The notes under the pieces are model-generated. The model made no database searches. It was not told where the DNA came from and saw nothing but the letters and a program-made list of their open reading frames with translations. Below are positions 23,667-36,246 of a stretch of DNA of 64,000 bases, piece after piece. The position numbers were made by a program, and so were the translations under genes. The stretch comes from Oenanthe sinensis (taxonomy: Eukaryota; Streptophyta; Magnoliopsida; Apiales; Apiaceae), in assembly GCA_028671895.1 (NCBI GenBank), contig CM053803.1, forward strand, positions 47,180,786 through 47,244,785, in the 5' to 3' direction. Every line of letters starts with the position of its first letter. Position 1 is the stretch's first letter.

Positions 23667-24289
23667 TGCTATTCTTAGAAAGAGATTAATGAAGAAGCTT
23701 TTGAAGAAATTAGCATGATTGCCTTAGGGTTATTAAGACAGAGAGAAATAGAGATACAGAGTTCAGAGAATTGAGAATAAAATAGCAAGTAAGATTGAAA
23801 TGAGAAATGAAATTGCTATTTATATTTTTGAGATTAAAATGAATTGAGTGGTCAGGTTAATTAAGAATATAACCGTTGAAAGATAAAGGAATTAAAGAAA
23901 ATTACTCTAAATAACAATCGATTGATATATATAAATGGATATATGTATTTGTTGACAGATAAAGTAAAGAATCAATGGCTATGATTTGATCAACGGATGT
24001 GTGAAAACTATAGAAATTTTATTACCATCAATGGATAATTATACCCATTGATTCAGAATAACCAATTTATCAATCGATAAACAATTATCAAGGTAACTAT
24101 CTATTGATAGATAAATATCCATCGATAGGTATATATTTTATCAGTTGATCAAATATATCCATCGATAGATACAAAATATCCATTGATGATTAACACAATT
24201 ATCAATTGATCACTTAGTTTCAATAGATAAGTGTGAACAATGGCTGCATTAAAACTAAATATAACTTAGTAGACATTTTAAGCAAAACT
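23667..24289 (-). promoter_or_regulatory. Pol to extra-ORF spacer of C: ATCAATTGAT array plus TATA box
   Basis: Between 23915 and 24215 roughly fifteen copies of ATC(A/G/C)A(T/C)(T/C)GAT-like motifs occur, the same motif as in the LTR of C. TATAAATA (minus strand) lies at 23817-23824, 151 bp upstream of the extra-ORF ATG. No ORF is present. A promoter for the extra ORF is inferred from this order. Confidence 0.6.
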
Positions 24290-25625
24290 TTAAGTAAAAT
24301 TGAGCATACCTAACTCACAAATTAATCTATTAAAAGTAGATTCATCTAGAGGTTTTGTAAAAAGGTCTGCAAGATGTTGTTCACTAGGGACAAAATGTAA
24401 TTCAACTGTACCATTCATTACATGTTCTCTAATGAAATGATACCTTATGTCAACGTGTTTGGTTCTGGAATGTTGCATATGATTTTCTGTTATTGCAATG
24501 ATACTTGTGTTATGATAGAAAATATGAATCTTGTTCATGTTGAACCCATAGCCAAATAGTTGATTCCTCATCCATAATATTTGTGCACAGCAACTTCTAG
24601 CAATAATGTACTCAGCTATTGCAGTTGAAATTGATAGTGAGTGTTCCTTTTTGCTAAACCATGACATAAGTTTATTTCCTAGAAATTGACAGGTGCCTAT
24701 TTTACTATTTATGTCTATTTTGCAACCTGCATAATCTGCATCTGAGTAGCCTATTAGATTAATACTAGAATCTCTAAGATATCAAATACCTAAATTTGGT
24801 ATACCCTTGAGATATCTAATTATTCTCTTAATAGCCATTAAATGAGATTCTCTAGGATCAGCCTAAAATCTAGTACACAAGCATGTAGAGAACATAATAT
24901 TTGGTCTACTAGTAATTAGATACAAAAGTGAGCCTACCAGGCCTCTATAACTTGAAATGTCCACTTTAGCTTTCTTAGTATTCAATTCAAGTTTAGTGGC
25001 AGTGGCCATGAGAGTTTTTGCAGAAGAACATTCACTTAAGTCAAAAGTCTTCAACAAGTCATGAATGTACTTTGTTTGATCTATAAAAATGCCATCCTTA
25101 ACTTGTTTGACTTGCAAACCAAGAAAATAGGTAAGTTCTCCCATCATGCTCATTTCATACCTGCTTTGCATTAATTTGGAAATTTTTTTACAAAGTCCCT
25201 CATCAGTTGAGCCAAATATAATGTCATCCACATAGATTTAAACAAGAATAATTGAGCCATTAACATTTCTATGAAATAGATTTTTATCAACAGTACCTCT
25301 TGTGAAGTGATTCTCAATGAAAAACTGAGATAATGTGTCATACCAGGCCCTTAGTGCTTGTTTCAAGCCATAGAGTGTTTTGCAGATAATAGACAAAGTC
25401 AGGGAAATTTGGATCTTCAAAACCAGGAGGTTGTTCCACATAGACTTCCTCTTCTAATTCTCCATTAAAAAATGCACCCTTCACATCCATCTGGTAGACC
25501 TTGAAATTGACATGTGCAGCATAAGCTAGAAAGATTCTGATTACTTCCCTTTGCAAGTCAGTGATTGATGATTCCAGGATGGATGTCCATTTTAGGACAT
25601 GATGTTTGCTTCCATTTAATTGCAA
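24290..25625 (-). pseudogene. RT-RNase H of element C, N-terminally deleted
   Basis: RT begins only at the segment before QMDVKGAFFNG; the earlier GTKW region is missing with the integrase core. YVDD is intact at 25223-25234, but a stop lies two codons before it (25237-25239). RNase H is readable at 24290-24667 and just upstream, with GYSDADYAG, DNTSIIAI-like and LADLFTKPLD blocks. Stops and frame changes make it non-functional. The end of pol at 24290 precedes a 623-bp spacer and the extra ORF. Confidence 0.8.
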
Positions 25626-25760
25626 AGAAGATCAACTTAGGACATGATGTTTGCAATCATGTCCAAACAAATAGGACATGATGTTTGCTTCCATTTTCAA
25701 GATGTTTGATCTTCTTTGCAATGGACATGATGATCACAGGACCAAACAAATCCATGTGTA
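25590..25760. repeat. Filler repeats at the integrase deletion of C
   Basis: The 16-mer AGGACATGATGTTTGC occurs three times (25594-25609, 25639-25654, 25673-25688), twice followed by TTCCATTT. An inverted copy pair, TTGCAAAGAAGATC near 25620 and GATCTTCTTTGCAA near 25708, is also present. The block sits exactly where the integrase core and RT N-terminus are missing. Confidence 0.75.
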
Positions 25761-26400
25761 ATAATTCAAGTGGATTCTCAATTGATGATTCCAATTTTGA
25801 CTTGAATGATGCCTTCCTTTGTTTTCATTTCTAACAAGCATCACATAGTCCATCCTTAACAAATTCCATATGTCGTAAACCTCTCACTTGATTTTTCTTG
25901 ACCAACTGATTCATGGCTTTGAAATTCAAGTGAGCTAATTTCTTATGCCATAGCTGACTCTCATATGTACTTGCCTTATAGAGAAGACAAGTCATGGAAT
26001 CTGCTTTTATTGAGTTGAAGTCAGCTATGTACATATTTCCTTTTCTATTCCCAGTCATGATTAGGCTTTCATCTTTCTTATTGGAAATTATGCATATTTT
26101 AGTTGTGAAGAAAACTTTATTTCCATTATCATATAGTTGACTAATGCTTAACAGATTGTGTCTTAAGCCATCAACTAGAACAATAGGTTCAATGATGACA
26201 TTTTCTATTGAAATCAAGCTATATCTCATGGTGTAACCGTTGCCGTCATCTCCAAAAGTTACTCCAGGGCCAAATCTCTCCTCAAAATTTTTGAGCAGGG
26301 ATTTATCTCCAGTCATATGCCTTGAACATCCGCTATCCAATTACCAAAGATTCCTTCTCTTTCCCTGCACATATTCCAAAAACAATGAAGTTGATTTTGG
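25761..26400 (-). pseudogene. Protease end and integrase zinc site of element C
   Basis: The protease motif DSGCSRHMTG is at about 26311-26340, with a stop two codons upstream. The frame reads to the integrase zinc site (LWHKKLAHLNF … C-x2-C) and meets a stop at about 25828. The first catalytic Asp region (HMDLFGP) is readable, after which the integrase core breaks off in filler repeats. The second Asp and the Glu are absent, so this copy could not integrate without help. Confidence 0.8.
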
Positions 26401-26552
26401 TACCCAAGTAGCCTTGGGTCCTTTCTTATTAGTTGCTACCTTTGGTTTGATTTCCAACTTTTGTACCTTTGGTTTAGGTGGTTTTACTTCCACTTCAACC
26501 TTAGGTGTTGGTTTCCTCACCTCAGGATTCTCAATGCTAATACTTGGAATGT

Positions 26553-28878
26553 TTATGCTTGCATAATTAGAGAAATTTGGTGCACGAAATTGTTATGCAT
26601 ATCCCAGGCCATAGCAGGCATATTCATGTTGACAAATGTAAGATATGGATTACACATATAAGGCATTGATGCATATTGAGCATGAATAGCATAAAGATCA
26701 ACTAATTGAGGATAAACAGAATTAGAGTGCATGCTAGGTATGACAGACACATTGGATGTTTCAGGCATATTGGACTTGCATTGCACATATAAGTGATTCT
26801 TATTACCACACTTAACACATTTCTTTCTAGGAGCAAACTTGTCAGATGTGTAGTTATTGTGCTTGTTTATGCCCACTTTAATATTTCTGTTCTTTTTCTT
26901 CTTTTCATTAGGCTTAATATCAAGTTTTATCTTTTCTAATTTTTCTTTCAATTGATCTTTAGATAAGAACCCTATATTGGCCTTTTCAACTTTGATTTGA
27001 GGTTTAGAGGAGTTGCCTTCCTCTACAAATTTAATAGGTCTGTTGAGCTTGGTCTTTAAAGTAGATTGTTTAGCAGTTAATGATTTCTCAATCGATGGAT
27101 GATCATCCGTTGATTCAATATTATCAATCCATAGATAATCCTTATCAGTTGATTCAGGATTATCAATTGATTGCTCTTTGTCCAAAGATTGATTTTCATC
27201 AATAGCTAATATCTCAAGAGTTTCAGACAACATGATGAAGGAGTTTGTTTCATAAAAGTCATTCAACTTTTTGCTAGCTTTACTAGACCTGTTCCATTTG
27301 TCAATGGTTTTCAATTCTTCTTCTAGTCTTTCTTTAAGAATTTCTATTTCCTTTTTAAACTCAACTAATTCCTTTCTAGCATCTTTATTTTCTACCCTGA
27401 GTCTATCCATTTGCACTAGCTCACTCTCTAGATGAGTATTTCTTTTAGTTAGAGATTTTTAGGTACTCTTGAGCCTAGTGTTCGCTTTGTTTAATGACTT
27501 GAGAGTGACATGCAAATTATACAATTCATTAGACATTTCAGTAATGGTAATATTTCATTCATCCTTGGATAACTCAGATAGATTTGTAGAAATTACCTGA
27601 TTGCTAGAGGAACTAGCTTCTTGGTCATCATGGTTGGCCATAAGTGCAAGGTTGATGAATTCCTCTTCTTCAGAATCATCCTCAACATCCTAGTCCTTTT
27701 CTTCTGTCACAAAACACAAAAGCCTTTTCTTTCTATTTTAGCAAATCAAAGTACTTCTTTTCATAGTCAATCCCATCACTATAATTTGATTTCTTCTCCA
27801 TTTTTGGATTTCTGCATTCATTTGAAAAGTGACCAGCCAATCCACAGTTAAAACATTTGAATTGAGTTCTATCAACAAGATTTTTACTTTGTTGATTATG
27901 TCTATTGAACTGGGATCCAGGCCTTTGCATAGGATTCCTCTTGAATTTGAGTTTGGAAAATTTTCTTGATAGAAAAGCCAGATGCTAATCTATCACGTCC
28001 ATTTCATCCTTAGTATATGATTCATCATCTTCAACTATTTCTTTTCTTTTTCTAATTGAGGATTCATCATATCTAGTACCACTTGTAGCTTTACCATGAC
28101 TTTCCTTCTTCCCTTCTTTAATAGCAACATCTTCACAGGTTTCTGCAACTTGTTTATCCTTGACCACCAAGGCAACAGACTTTTCCTTCTTCTGACTTTT
28201 CTCAATCTCCTCATCTTGATGTAGTTGCAACTCATAGGTCTTCAAGATTCCATACAGCTTGTCAAGAGTATATTCTTTAAAGTCAGGAGTTTGTCTTATA
28301 GAAATAGTCATTGATTTTCTTTCCTTGGGTAAGGACCTCAAGAATTTGAGGTTGGTATCCTCAACAACATATACTCTTCCATATAGTTTTAGCTCATTCA
28401 ATAGCTTTTGAAACCTACTATATGTGTCATTGATTGCTTCACCACTCTTGAAGTGAAAGGCCTCATATTTCTGAATCAAGAATTGCATCTTGTTCTCTCT
28501 TACTTGCTCAGTGCCTTCACATAGAGTTTGAAGAGTTTCCCAGACTTCTTTAGAGGTTGTACAGTTGATAACATTGTTAAACATATCCTTGTCAACACCA
28601 TTAAACAAAATGTTCATAGCCTTTTTATCATTGTGTACTTCCTTTTCATCCTCATCTATGTATTCACTCACAGGTTTTAGAATAAGCTTGTCTAGTGCTT
28701 GAGTACCATCTGCATTCACACTTGTAACTATTTTCATAGGTACATGTGGACCTTTCTCTATGTAGTTAACATATGAGGGATCAGTGGATAACAGATGCAA
28801 ATGCATTTTGACCTTCCAGGGAAAATACTCATCTTTTTCAAGTACTGAAATCTTCACCCCTGTGTCTTTTTGACCCAT
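26553..28878 (-). pseudogene. Gag of element C, with SID repeats and two CCHC knuckles
   Basis: Starts at 28878 (MGQKDTGVKI…), 45 bp after the primer site, and is open for 297 codons, longer than in D or I. A stop follows at 27985. The nucleocapsid knuckle CFNCGLAGHFSNEC is at about 27814-27855. After a frame-broken stretch (27420-27730), a 287-codon segment (26553-27416) begins with a coiled-coil-like, Lys/Glu-rich part. It then carries repeated SID, STD and SLD units (27087-27194, from the ATCAATTGAT motif) and a second CCHC knuckle at 26778-26819. Gag packages element RNA. Confidence 0.85.
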
Positions 28879-28922
28879 ACTTGATGTACTTAGATCTTAA
28901 CTTTCTGTATGTTGAAAGCTCT

Positions 28923-28934
28923 GCTCTGATACCA
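28923..28934 (-). other. Primer-binding site of element C
   Basis: The minus strand reads TGGTATCAGAGC exactly. It lies 11 bp from the nearest LTR-like end (CTTAACA, 28946), a wider gap than the 2 bp in the other elements, so the LTR edge may have a small insertion. Confidence 0.85.
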
Positions 28935-28945
28935 ATTTTTATTTC

Positions 28946-30143
28946 TGTTAAGTACTAAGTTTGTAGAAGGGGGGTTGAATGCAAACTTTAAGAAATATGT
29001 AAATTTCTTGCGGATTTAAAGTTTGTAGACAATGATTGAAGTGTTTTAATGTGCAAAATAAACTATATAATCTATAATTAAAAACTGATATATTGAAAAC
29101 AAAATAAGGCAATTTAAAAATTACTAGTGGATTGGTTTTCCACTAGTGAATGTTTTGCTTTCAATTAACCTTGGTCAGAATAATCAAGCTGCTTAAAAGT
29201 ATGAAAGTGTGAACATGGAAAAGAAATGCAATTGTTTCTAACTTTTCTAAGCTTTTCTTGTTCTTGTTCTATCTCACACACTTGTTACATTGAACTACTA
29301 AACTATATATAGCAGTTCACTACCTATATCTATTTTTCTATCGACTGATAAAATGAAAATTGAAACAACATTTTACAATGTATTCACTAAAATAGATTGT
29401 AGCTTCTTTTCACAGGCTCCTTTGCATTTGTCTTGTTCTTGAAAAATCTTTGTCTTGATCTTTTCCTTGAAGAATGTGTTTCCTTAAAAGTCTTTACAAT
29501 CCTGACAGGACCGTCTTCCATTGATTCAGTTTCTGCAAAAATCCTATTCCTTTTGTCTTTAACTAATTTGGGAAACCTTGATCAAGCTTATCAGTTGATC
29601 GTCCTTTGCTTATCCATCGATGGATATGTTATCCATTGATCGATTGATGTATCAATGGATAATTAGTTTATCCATCGACTCCTTATCTATTGACTGCCTT
29701 TATCCGTTGATAGCCTTGATACTTTCATCCGTTGATGAAGATCCATTGATTTGACCTCTATTGACCTTTATCCATCGACAATGTCTTTATCCATTGATTC
29801 CAATATCTGTTGATCACTTCATTTGAGAGAATTCTGACTTAGAATATTTAAAATTTGTCAGCCATTTTTCTCATCAGTTGAAGAGCTATCAATTGAAGTC
29901 AAATAGATATCAGTTGACTAGATTATGGCATCCATGGACATATTACAATCAATTGATAAAATAGAAACATGAATCAACTATTACACTCCATTTTATCAGT
30001 TGATGAATAATTTCAACTGATAAATGGTTTCCTAGTCAATGGATATTTATAAGTCTTATATCCATTGACTAGTTACAATTAAAATGGATTCTATATTGTA
30101 ATTCTAATAACTTTATTATCATCAAAACTCATAATTCCTAACA
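28946..30143 (-). repeat. 5' LTR of element C
   Basis: About 1,198 bp. On the minus strand it starts TGTTAGGAATTATGAG at 30143. The TATA box (GCTATATATAG) lies at about 29303-29312, and a CAACCCCCCTTCTAC block lies near the U5 end. From 29580 to 30080 the U3 region is packed with ATCAATTGAT, ATCCATTGAT and CAGTTGAT variants. It is the same family as the LTR at 40116-41239. Confidence 0.85.
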
Positions 30144-31028
30144 CCATCTTCATAGTAAGGGGAATTAAATATGAAATGAATGGAAAGATATGCAAGGAGT
30201 CAATAGTGCATATGGAATCTAGCTATTTCAAAGTTTCAGTTGGACTATTCAATCAACTCTCATACACAGAACTTGAACACTTGCACAAAGCAATAGAAAC
30301 AGTGAACCAGGAAGAAGAAGAACTAAAGAAATCATTCGTAGGTCCTCCCCTACCTATTTCACTTCCTGAGGCCTACTGTAATCCTGATGGTGTAATGTAC
30401 ATGACAAAAGGAAAAAAACTGGCTCACTTCATGATTCTTCAATATCTAAATCAAGGGAATAAAAGTCAAGTTGTCAGCCTAATTGATTTGCTTGAAAATA
30501 AGAAAGTTAAATAAGAGGAAGACAAAATGATTCTGGAGAAAATGAAGAAATTCATGAGTGAACAAGTCTAAGACTTTGCCTATGAAGAGTTAAAGAAGAA
30601 GAAGAAATATGATGAAGTTAAAGGCCAGGGAAAGAAAGAAAACAAGAAGCCTAATTCTAGGAGTGATAAGGGTGGAAAGAAGGATGACAAGAATAAAGAT
30701 GGAAATGATAAGAAGAAAAATGATCATTCAAGAAAATAAAATAAGTATGAGAGGAAGAAACCAGCAAAGCATCAAGTTATTGGAAGTCATGCTAGTGCAC
30801 CTACCTCAATTCAGGGCACTAATGTGGCTCCAATAATTTCTAAAACTACTAATGTCCCTAAATCCAAATCACCAAAAAGACATCTTGTTAAGGTGACTGC
30901 AAATGGATAATAAGGAAGGAAATCAAAGAAAGCAAATTTAAAAATCTTAAACCTTGCAAAAGAATTCCAGTCAATGAAGCCATCAAGATGAAGGTCAAGC
31001 ATTCTGCTAGTTTTCACTAGTTAGATAT
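30144..31028 (+). pseudogene. Remnant J: Lys-rich ORF piece, part 1
   Basis: A plus-strand coding remnant between the C LTR and the large solo LTR. The first 113 codons (30176-30514) are open, followed after a stop by Lys/Asp/Asn-rich sequence. I do not recognise a conserved domain. Its composition and its place among Sirevirus fragments suggest the C-terminal part of an extra ORF from another element, perhaps of the N/I family, but no LTR or pol remains to prove this. It continues at 35629. Confidence 0.45.
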
Positions 31029-34000
31029 TGTAATAACCCGAATTTTTGATGCATTTTTATTATTATTATTTAAAAACTTGATGAATAGTGATTCTACTGA
31101 TTTATGAAAAACTTTTTAGCCCACACTAGGTAAGTGATGGAATATCAGAAATCCGAAGATGTGATATTGTTTTATGAAGAAAATGAGTGAATGCAAAAGC
31201 CGACAAAATCTGAAGATTTTTCATTTTACTATTTGTTTCATAATTTACGAAATATTAAGAATATGAGAATTATATTACAACAAGGAGGATTACAATTAAG
31301 AAACCCTATGATTTGTTTTGAATATAAGCACTTAGAATATTAATGATTTACGCTACGAAATTTCTACGACGAAATGCTTTCGGAAATTAATCGAACTTAC
31401 GTGGAGATTAAGTGATAAATTTTGGATAACAAGTAAATACACCAAGGTCATGCAAACCCCATGCAAACTAGAAGAGTTGAAAATCAAATGGGAGTAACCA
31501 AGCAAGGAACTAGTTAGTTACAACCAAACCAAGCAAATGGAGCATGGTTCCTTAAAACAAGGAAGATATACACTATTCTAGCCTAGACCATGCTTTGAAA
31601 ATGCAAGCCAAGGACCAAGGCCATACCTTGGAAATACTACCACATAACATCACACTTGATATCACTTTAGCCAAGAATGTATTCAAGCAAAAGAAAGAAA
31701 ATCTCTCTCCCCCATTTCTTCTTCCCTATTCGGTTATTCAAGAAAAGCAAGGAAATAGAAATTCAAAATCCAAGTTCTACTAATCCAAAATCACCAAATT
31801 TTGACCATATCTTCCATAATTCATAACTAAGATATGTTCAAAATCTCATAGACATCCAACTAGTATAGCATAGCCAAATCTTTGCTTAAAGTTGAGGTTG
31901 AATAGTAACTCCGAAAATGACTAACTTGTTTCTTAATTTCTCTTGCAAGTTTAAGGATGATAAACATAGATCAAGGCTCCCTTAAGGCTTACAAGCTCTT
32001 TTTAGTATGTTTAAGGATTCAAGAAAGGTATACACATTCTCCACCCTTTGGTTTATGTTGAGATATAAGTATAGTTTAAACTTATGTTCAAGTACATGTT
32101 AGTTCATGGAGTTTGGATCTCAAATATTTGGATCTTGATGGTTGATTGTTATGGGTTGATGTTGGTGGTGTATTCATGAATTTTATGAACTGATTTTGTA
32201 GCAAAGATGGTTAAATTGATGACTGGGTTGATATTAAAAGGATTTAACATAGTTAAATTCGGGAATCGTTACGATTATAACCGTCGTAATGTCCGTTCGC
32301 ATATAGTCCTGTTTTGAATAAGATTTACGAACTGTCAATAAATTATTTTTGGACACCAATACCCAAGAAATGGTAGATCTTGTTTTTTAGTTTGTTTTTT
32401 TTATAAAGATCATGTCGAGACGATTTACATTTTAAGAGAAACACCCGATTTAGTGAAAGTAGTTCGATTGAACCAAACTGCTTCTTTAATATCACTTTGG
32501 GAATATTATTGGACTACTTTGGTGTTGATTAAAATTGTGAAACTTGGACGATATATACCTTGGATAGTTAGTAAGATCACCAAAAAGGTTTTGTGTTAAA
32601 ACGTTAATATTTTGATTTTATAAAAATATCGAAATCAAAGTTATGCTATGACACTATTCACTAAACAAGCTACTGCCTTGTTCAATAAATTCGGGAAAAT
32701 GAGTCCTCTGTCTAGGGCTAAACTTTGGATGGATTGTATTCTAGACATTCTCTATATCGTCCACGAGAAAACGGTGCATGGATTGTGTTAACGGTTTGGG
32801 AGAAATCAAGGTTTTAGTAATCTTTGCTCAAAGATTGAGTTAACGGTGCATGGATTGAGTTAACGGTGCATGATTTATTAAAAATGTTAGAGTGCGAGTC
32901 GTGTAATAGTAATCCGAAGAAAATTCAACTCCAGAGGCATTGTTTTGATGAGCCACTTTGGCCAGGATAAAAAGATAATTTCGAATCGGTTAAAACACGA
33001 AAAATGTTGAAGAATAATATGACGATGTATTCGAGTAAAGATTAGATTAAAAGTCGTTGACAAGAGAGTTTACGAATGGTCAAGATAAACCCGATGTGGT
33101 GAATGTCGGGTAAGATAAGTTTTAAGTAAAAGGACTAAGTACCAATTTGAAGTTGTCATAATTGGACTCGTTATGCGATTATACTTATTAGTAATATAAG
33201 TAGTTGATGAGATTAAGAGTACTAATAAGCATTATGATATCTATTGATAGAGAATCCCGAACGAGTGCGACTCTGAGAGCGTATCCTGGACCCCAGGCAA
33301 GTTTTCTAACCCTGCGTTTTTACATATTAAAATACTTGTATTACTATGTATGTAAGTTTTCTCATCCTGATACTTTTATTTTCAAAATATTATATTCTTG
33401 ATCTTGCATATGAAATTAAAGTATGCTTAGGCAATTTTTCGTAACCTGTGCTTTATACATTACTGTTGATGTGCTGATATAACTGTTTATTGATATTATG
33501 AATTGATTTTAACTGCTGTTTAATCTTTTGTGAAATATTTTGGTGTATATGCTATAAGATATTATAAATATATTCTAGTGTAAATTAACGTCTCTAAGAG
33601 TAGAGCAGTTTTCGTATTTTCGAACGTAAACCGGGAGTCGGAAGTGTTATTTTAAATATTGTCATAACCCGGAAGTTACCGGAGATAAATTATTTTAAAT
33701 AGCGATTAAAAATATTCCAATATTTATATTTTGGGTATTTTTATTGATAAATAATTTAAATGATGTTAATAAATATTATTTGAATATTTATTTAATTAAT
33801 GAATATTATTCTAAATATTTATTTAAAAAGGGTTTATTAATTATTAATTATTTAATAAATATTATTTAAATGTTTATTAAATATTCTAAATTGATTAAAA
33901 TTTATTGAAGGTCTTTGATAATTGTTTAAAATATTTTCTGACCTTCAGAAAATTGATTTAAATATAATAGGGTTCCCAAATATTTATTTTATATTTTTAT

Positions 34001-35628
34001 CAAGTCTTTAAAAAAAAATATTATCTGACTTATCAAAATTGGGAATCCAGTCTAGGAAGTAATAAATGATTACTTTCCTCGAATACGATTATGTTTTGGG
34101 ATCACTGCCCTACTGTAGTTCGGATTTTCAAGTTATCAAAATCAAAGAGATTTTCTGACTAGCTCCTAGGTCATGGTTTTAAATAATTTTCATTCCTTGA
34201 TAAATGAGATCAGTTGACGGAGGTCGACACACACATTGTGGTGGTATTACTGACCCAAATATTCTGGAAGTAACCGTTCAGAGATATGTGAATCTATTAA
34301 CAAGTATTATATACTTGGGGGATTGGGATTAAATTCCGGTTCCAGGTTATAGATTGTTCCAGTGGACTAGGAAATATGGTGTAAGTGGCCGAGTGACGCA
34401 CGACCCAGCACTTTAGCCCATATGAGCTCTAGGGTGATTCCCAATAACGGTAGAGAATGTCATGGCTCCGCCTTCTACATGTAGAGAAATAATAAGAGCT
34501 GCCGTATGTTACGACTGATCATCGTGTACGTACGGTAGAAGCGTGAAGTAATGCTTCAGATACAGTCCCATATTCCAATTGGAATTGTGCTGTAACATCG
34601 CAATGAAAGCCTATGAGCTGAGTTACCGATGGTGTTGTCAGTGATTGATATCTTGATATTTCTCCTTACTCATCTTAGATGTTTTGGAAGAAAAGTTATT
34701 TTAAAAACTTAAGCAGGTACATGATGTACACCAGATAGTTTATAAATCTTTAAAATGTTTCATAGATTTTAAACCTTACAAGTGGTATGGTTCAAAGTGA
34801 TTTGATTTGCTTATGATGAGAAGCAACTATTATTGCAGTATCTTGAACTATGTACTTATTATATTTTATGGGAGTTTAACAAATCTATAGTTGATGCTAT
34901 TTTGCTAAGTTATTGATAATATTATTTCAAAACTGTGAACGTAATAAGTTCATTGGGTTTTATCTAAAAAGCTTCAGATGAAGTATGAAAGAGTGGTAAC
35001 ACTATATTTGATAGTGTCTTATTTTATATACTGACTTAATTGTTCGAATTATATTATTCTAAACTTCATGTTAAATATAAATACTTTTAATAGAAAACTC
35101 TGAATATATGTATCTTCGAAAGATACTTTGTTATGCTTACCATATATCGGTAACCTTATGTTATACTATTGAGATAGTAGTGATTATCATATTCTTAGAT
35201 GAGAGTCACATAGATAATTGGTTGGATAATTTACTGAGCATTCTTTCGCTCTCTCTTACTTTTTATTAAATTATTCAGAGAAAGTGATAATGCATTTAAT
35301 TGGCTCCATACTTCGAGGAAAGAAAGTAGGAGATTCACCTTTGAGATGGTTCAGTTCAACATTACGCTACCGAAGTATGTTGGATAGGTTTTCATTATTG
35401 ATCTAGTTATTAATGTCACTTCATGTAGATGTTATCATTGATAGCGTGAGATCCTGAATAAGTACATTTGGTTTGTAATAACTAATGATACTGGTTATAT
35501 ATCATTTCTAAGGCTATAACTTGTATTTGTGAGAGAAAGGGGTCTGTGATGTGATTTTGTTGGATTATTGAGTTATTGGATGGTGACGTGATGAAGCAAA
35601 TCCCTGACCCTGGGTTGGGGGTGTTACA
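31029..35628 (+). mobile_element. 4.6-kb solo LTR, probably Ty3/gypsy
   Basis: Bounded by TGTAATAACCC at the left and GGGTGTTACA at the right, and flanked by a perfect 5-bp duplication GATAT (31024-31028 and 35629-35633). The inverted ends TGTAAYAMCCC are typical of plant Ty3/gypsy LTRs. No internal second LTR start, primer site or pol ORF was found; the longest ORF is 65 codons. A solo LTR of a long-LTR family such as Tat/Ogre explains this best. A non-autonomous element with undetectable LTRs is the alternative. The orientation given is nominal. Confidence 0.75.
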
Positions 35629-36246
35629 GATATCCCGAATGGAGAAAATATATTATTATTCTTCACAAAGGTTTTCCAGTACAACCAATTCAGGAAGAAG
35701 TTGTGCATAAAACTTTATATGTCAAACAATGGATAACAAACATGATATACAAAATTGCAATGAGGGATAAAGGGATGTTTGTAACCATGGTTGATGGAGA
35801 AGAAAGACCTTCTACCATGACAACTCAAAGACAACCACTCATGATATCAAGAGAGTAATCAGTCTCTTTGATAAGAAATGTATGGTAAATAACCTGAAGA
35901 TGGTGGAACTGGCTGAATACTTAGTCAGAAAATATCAGAAGAAGATTGATAAGTTCAAGTACATGAAAGATATGAATAAGAAGAAGTTTAAAGAGACTAA
36001 AGAGATATAGAGAATGGATGTAGAGTAGAGAAGACAAGGAAAATGTAGAGTCTTCAAGGATCCTGACAGAGTTGAGTTCAAAATTAGAAATGGAGTTACA
36101 ACAAAAATCAGACTCAAATTTGCCCAGGATTATCCTCTGCAAACTCTCAAGATTGCTGCTGATATGTTGGAGAATGCAATTCTGATTGAGGAAATAATTA
36201 CAAGACATGAAATTCTCCAATCCATTGAAGAAATCAAAGTCAGAGA
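35629..36246 (+). pseudogene. Remnant J, part 2
   Basis: Continues the plus-strand remnant across the GATAT duplication. Several open pieces in shifting frames can be read, including an Ile/Lys-rich stretch with a block (RNGVTTKIRLKFAQDYP, near 36081-36131) that weakly resembles the C-terminal part of F's extra ORF (ENGAKITYSMKVIMKQ, near 41820-41865). It ends at the insertion of N. A short third piece lies at 40082-40115. Confidence 0.4.

Larger units (their letters stand above)
20903..30143 (-). mobile_element. Element C: Sirevirus-type copia element, 3' end lost
   Basis: The 5' LTR, primer site, gag, PR, a deleted INT, RT, RNase H, spacer and most of the extra ORF are present. At the left it is cut by the 5' LTR of D at 20903, and no 3' LTR of this family is found further left, so the end was lost or lies outside the window. 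It belongs with F and GH by LTR sequence and by the shared ATCAATTGAT motif. Confidence 0.85.

Noticed and set aside
31029..35628. Host gene or non-coding RNA gene between the GATAT repeats
   Set aside because: LTR-type inverted ends with a perfect 5-bp duplication explain the interval, and there is no coding signal.
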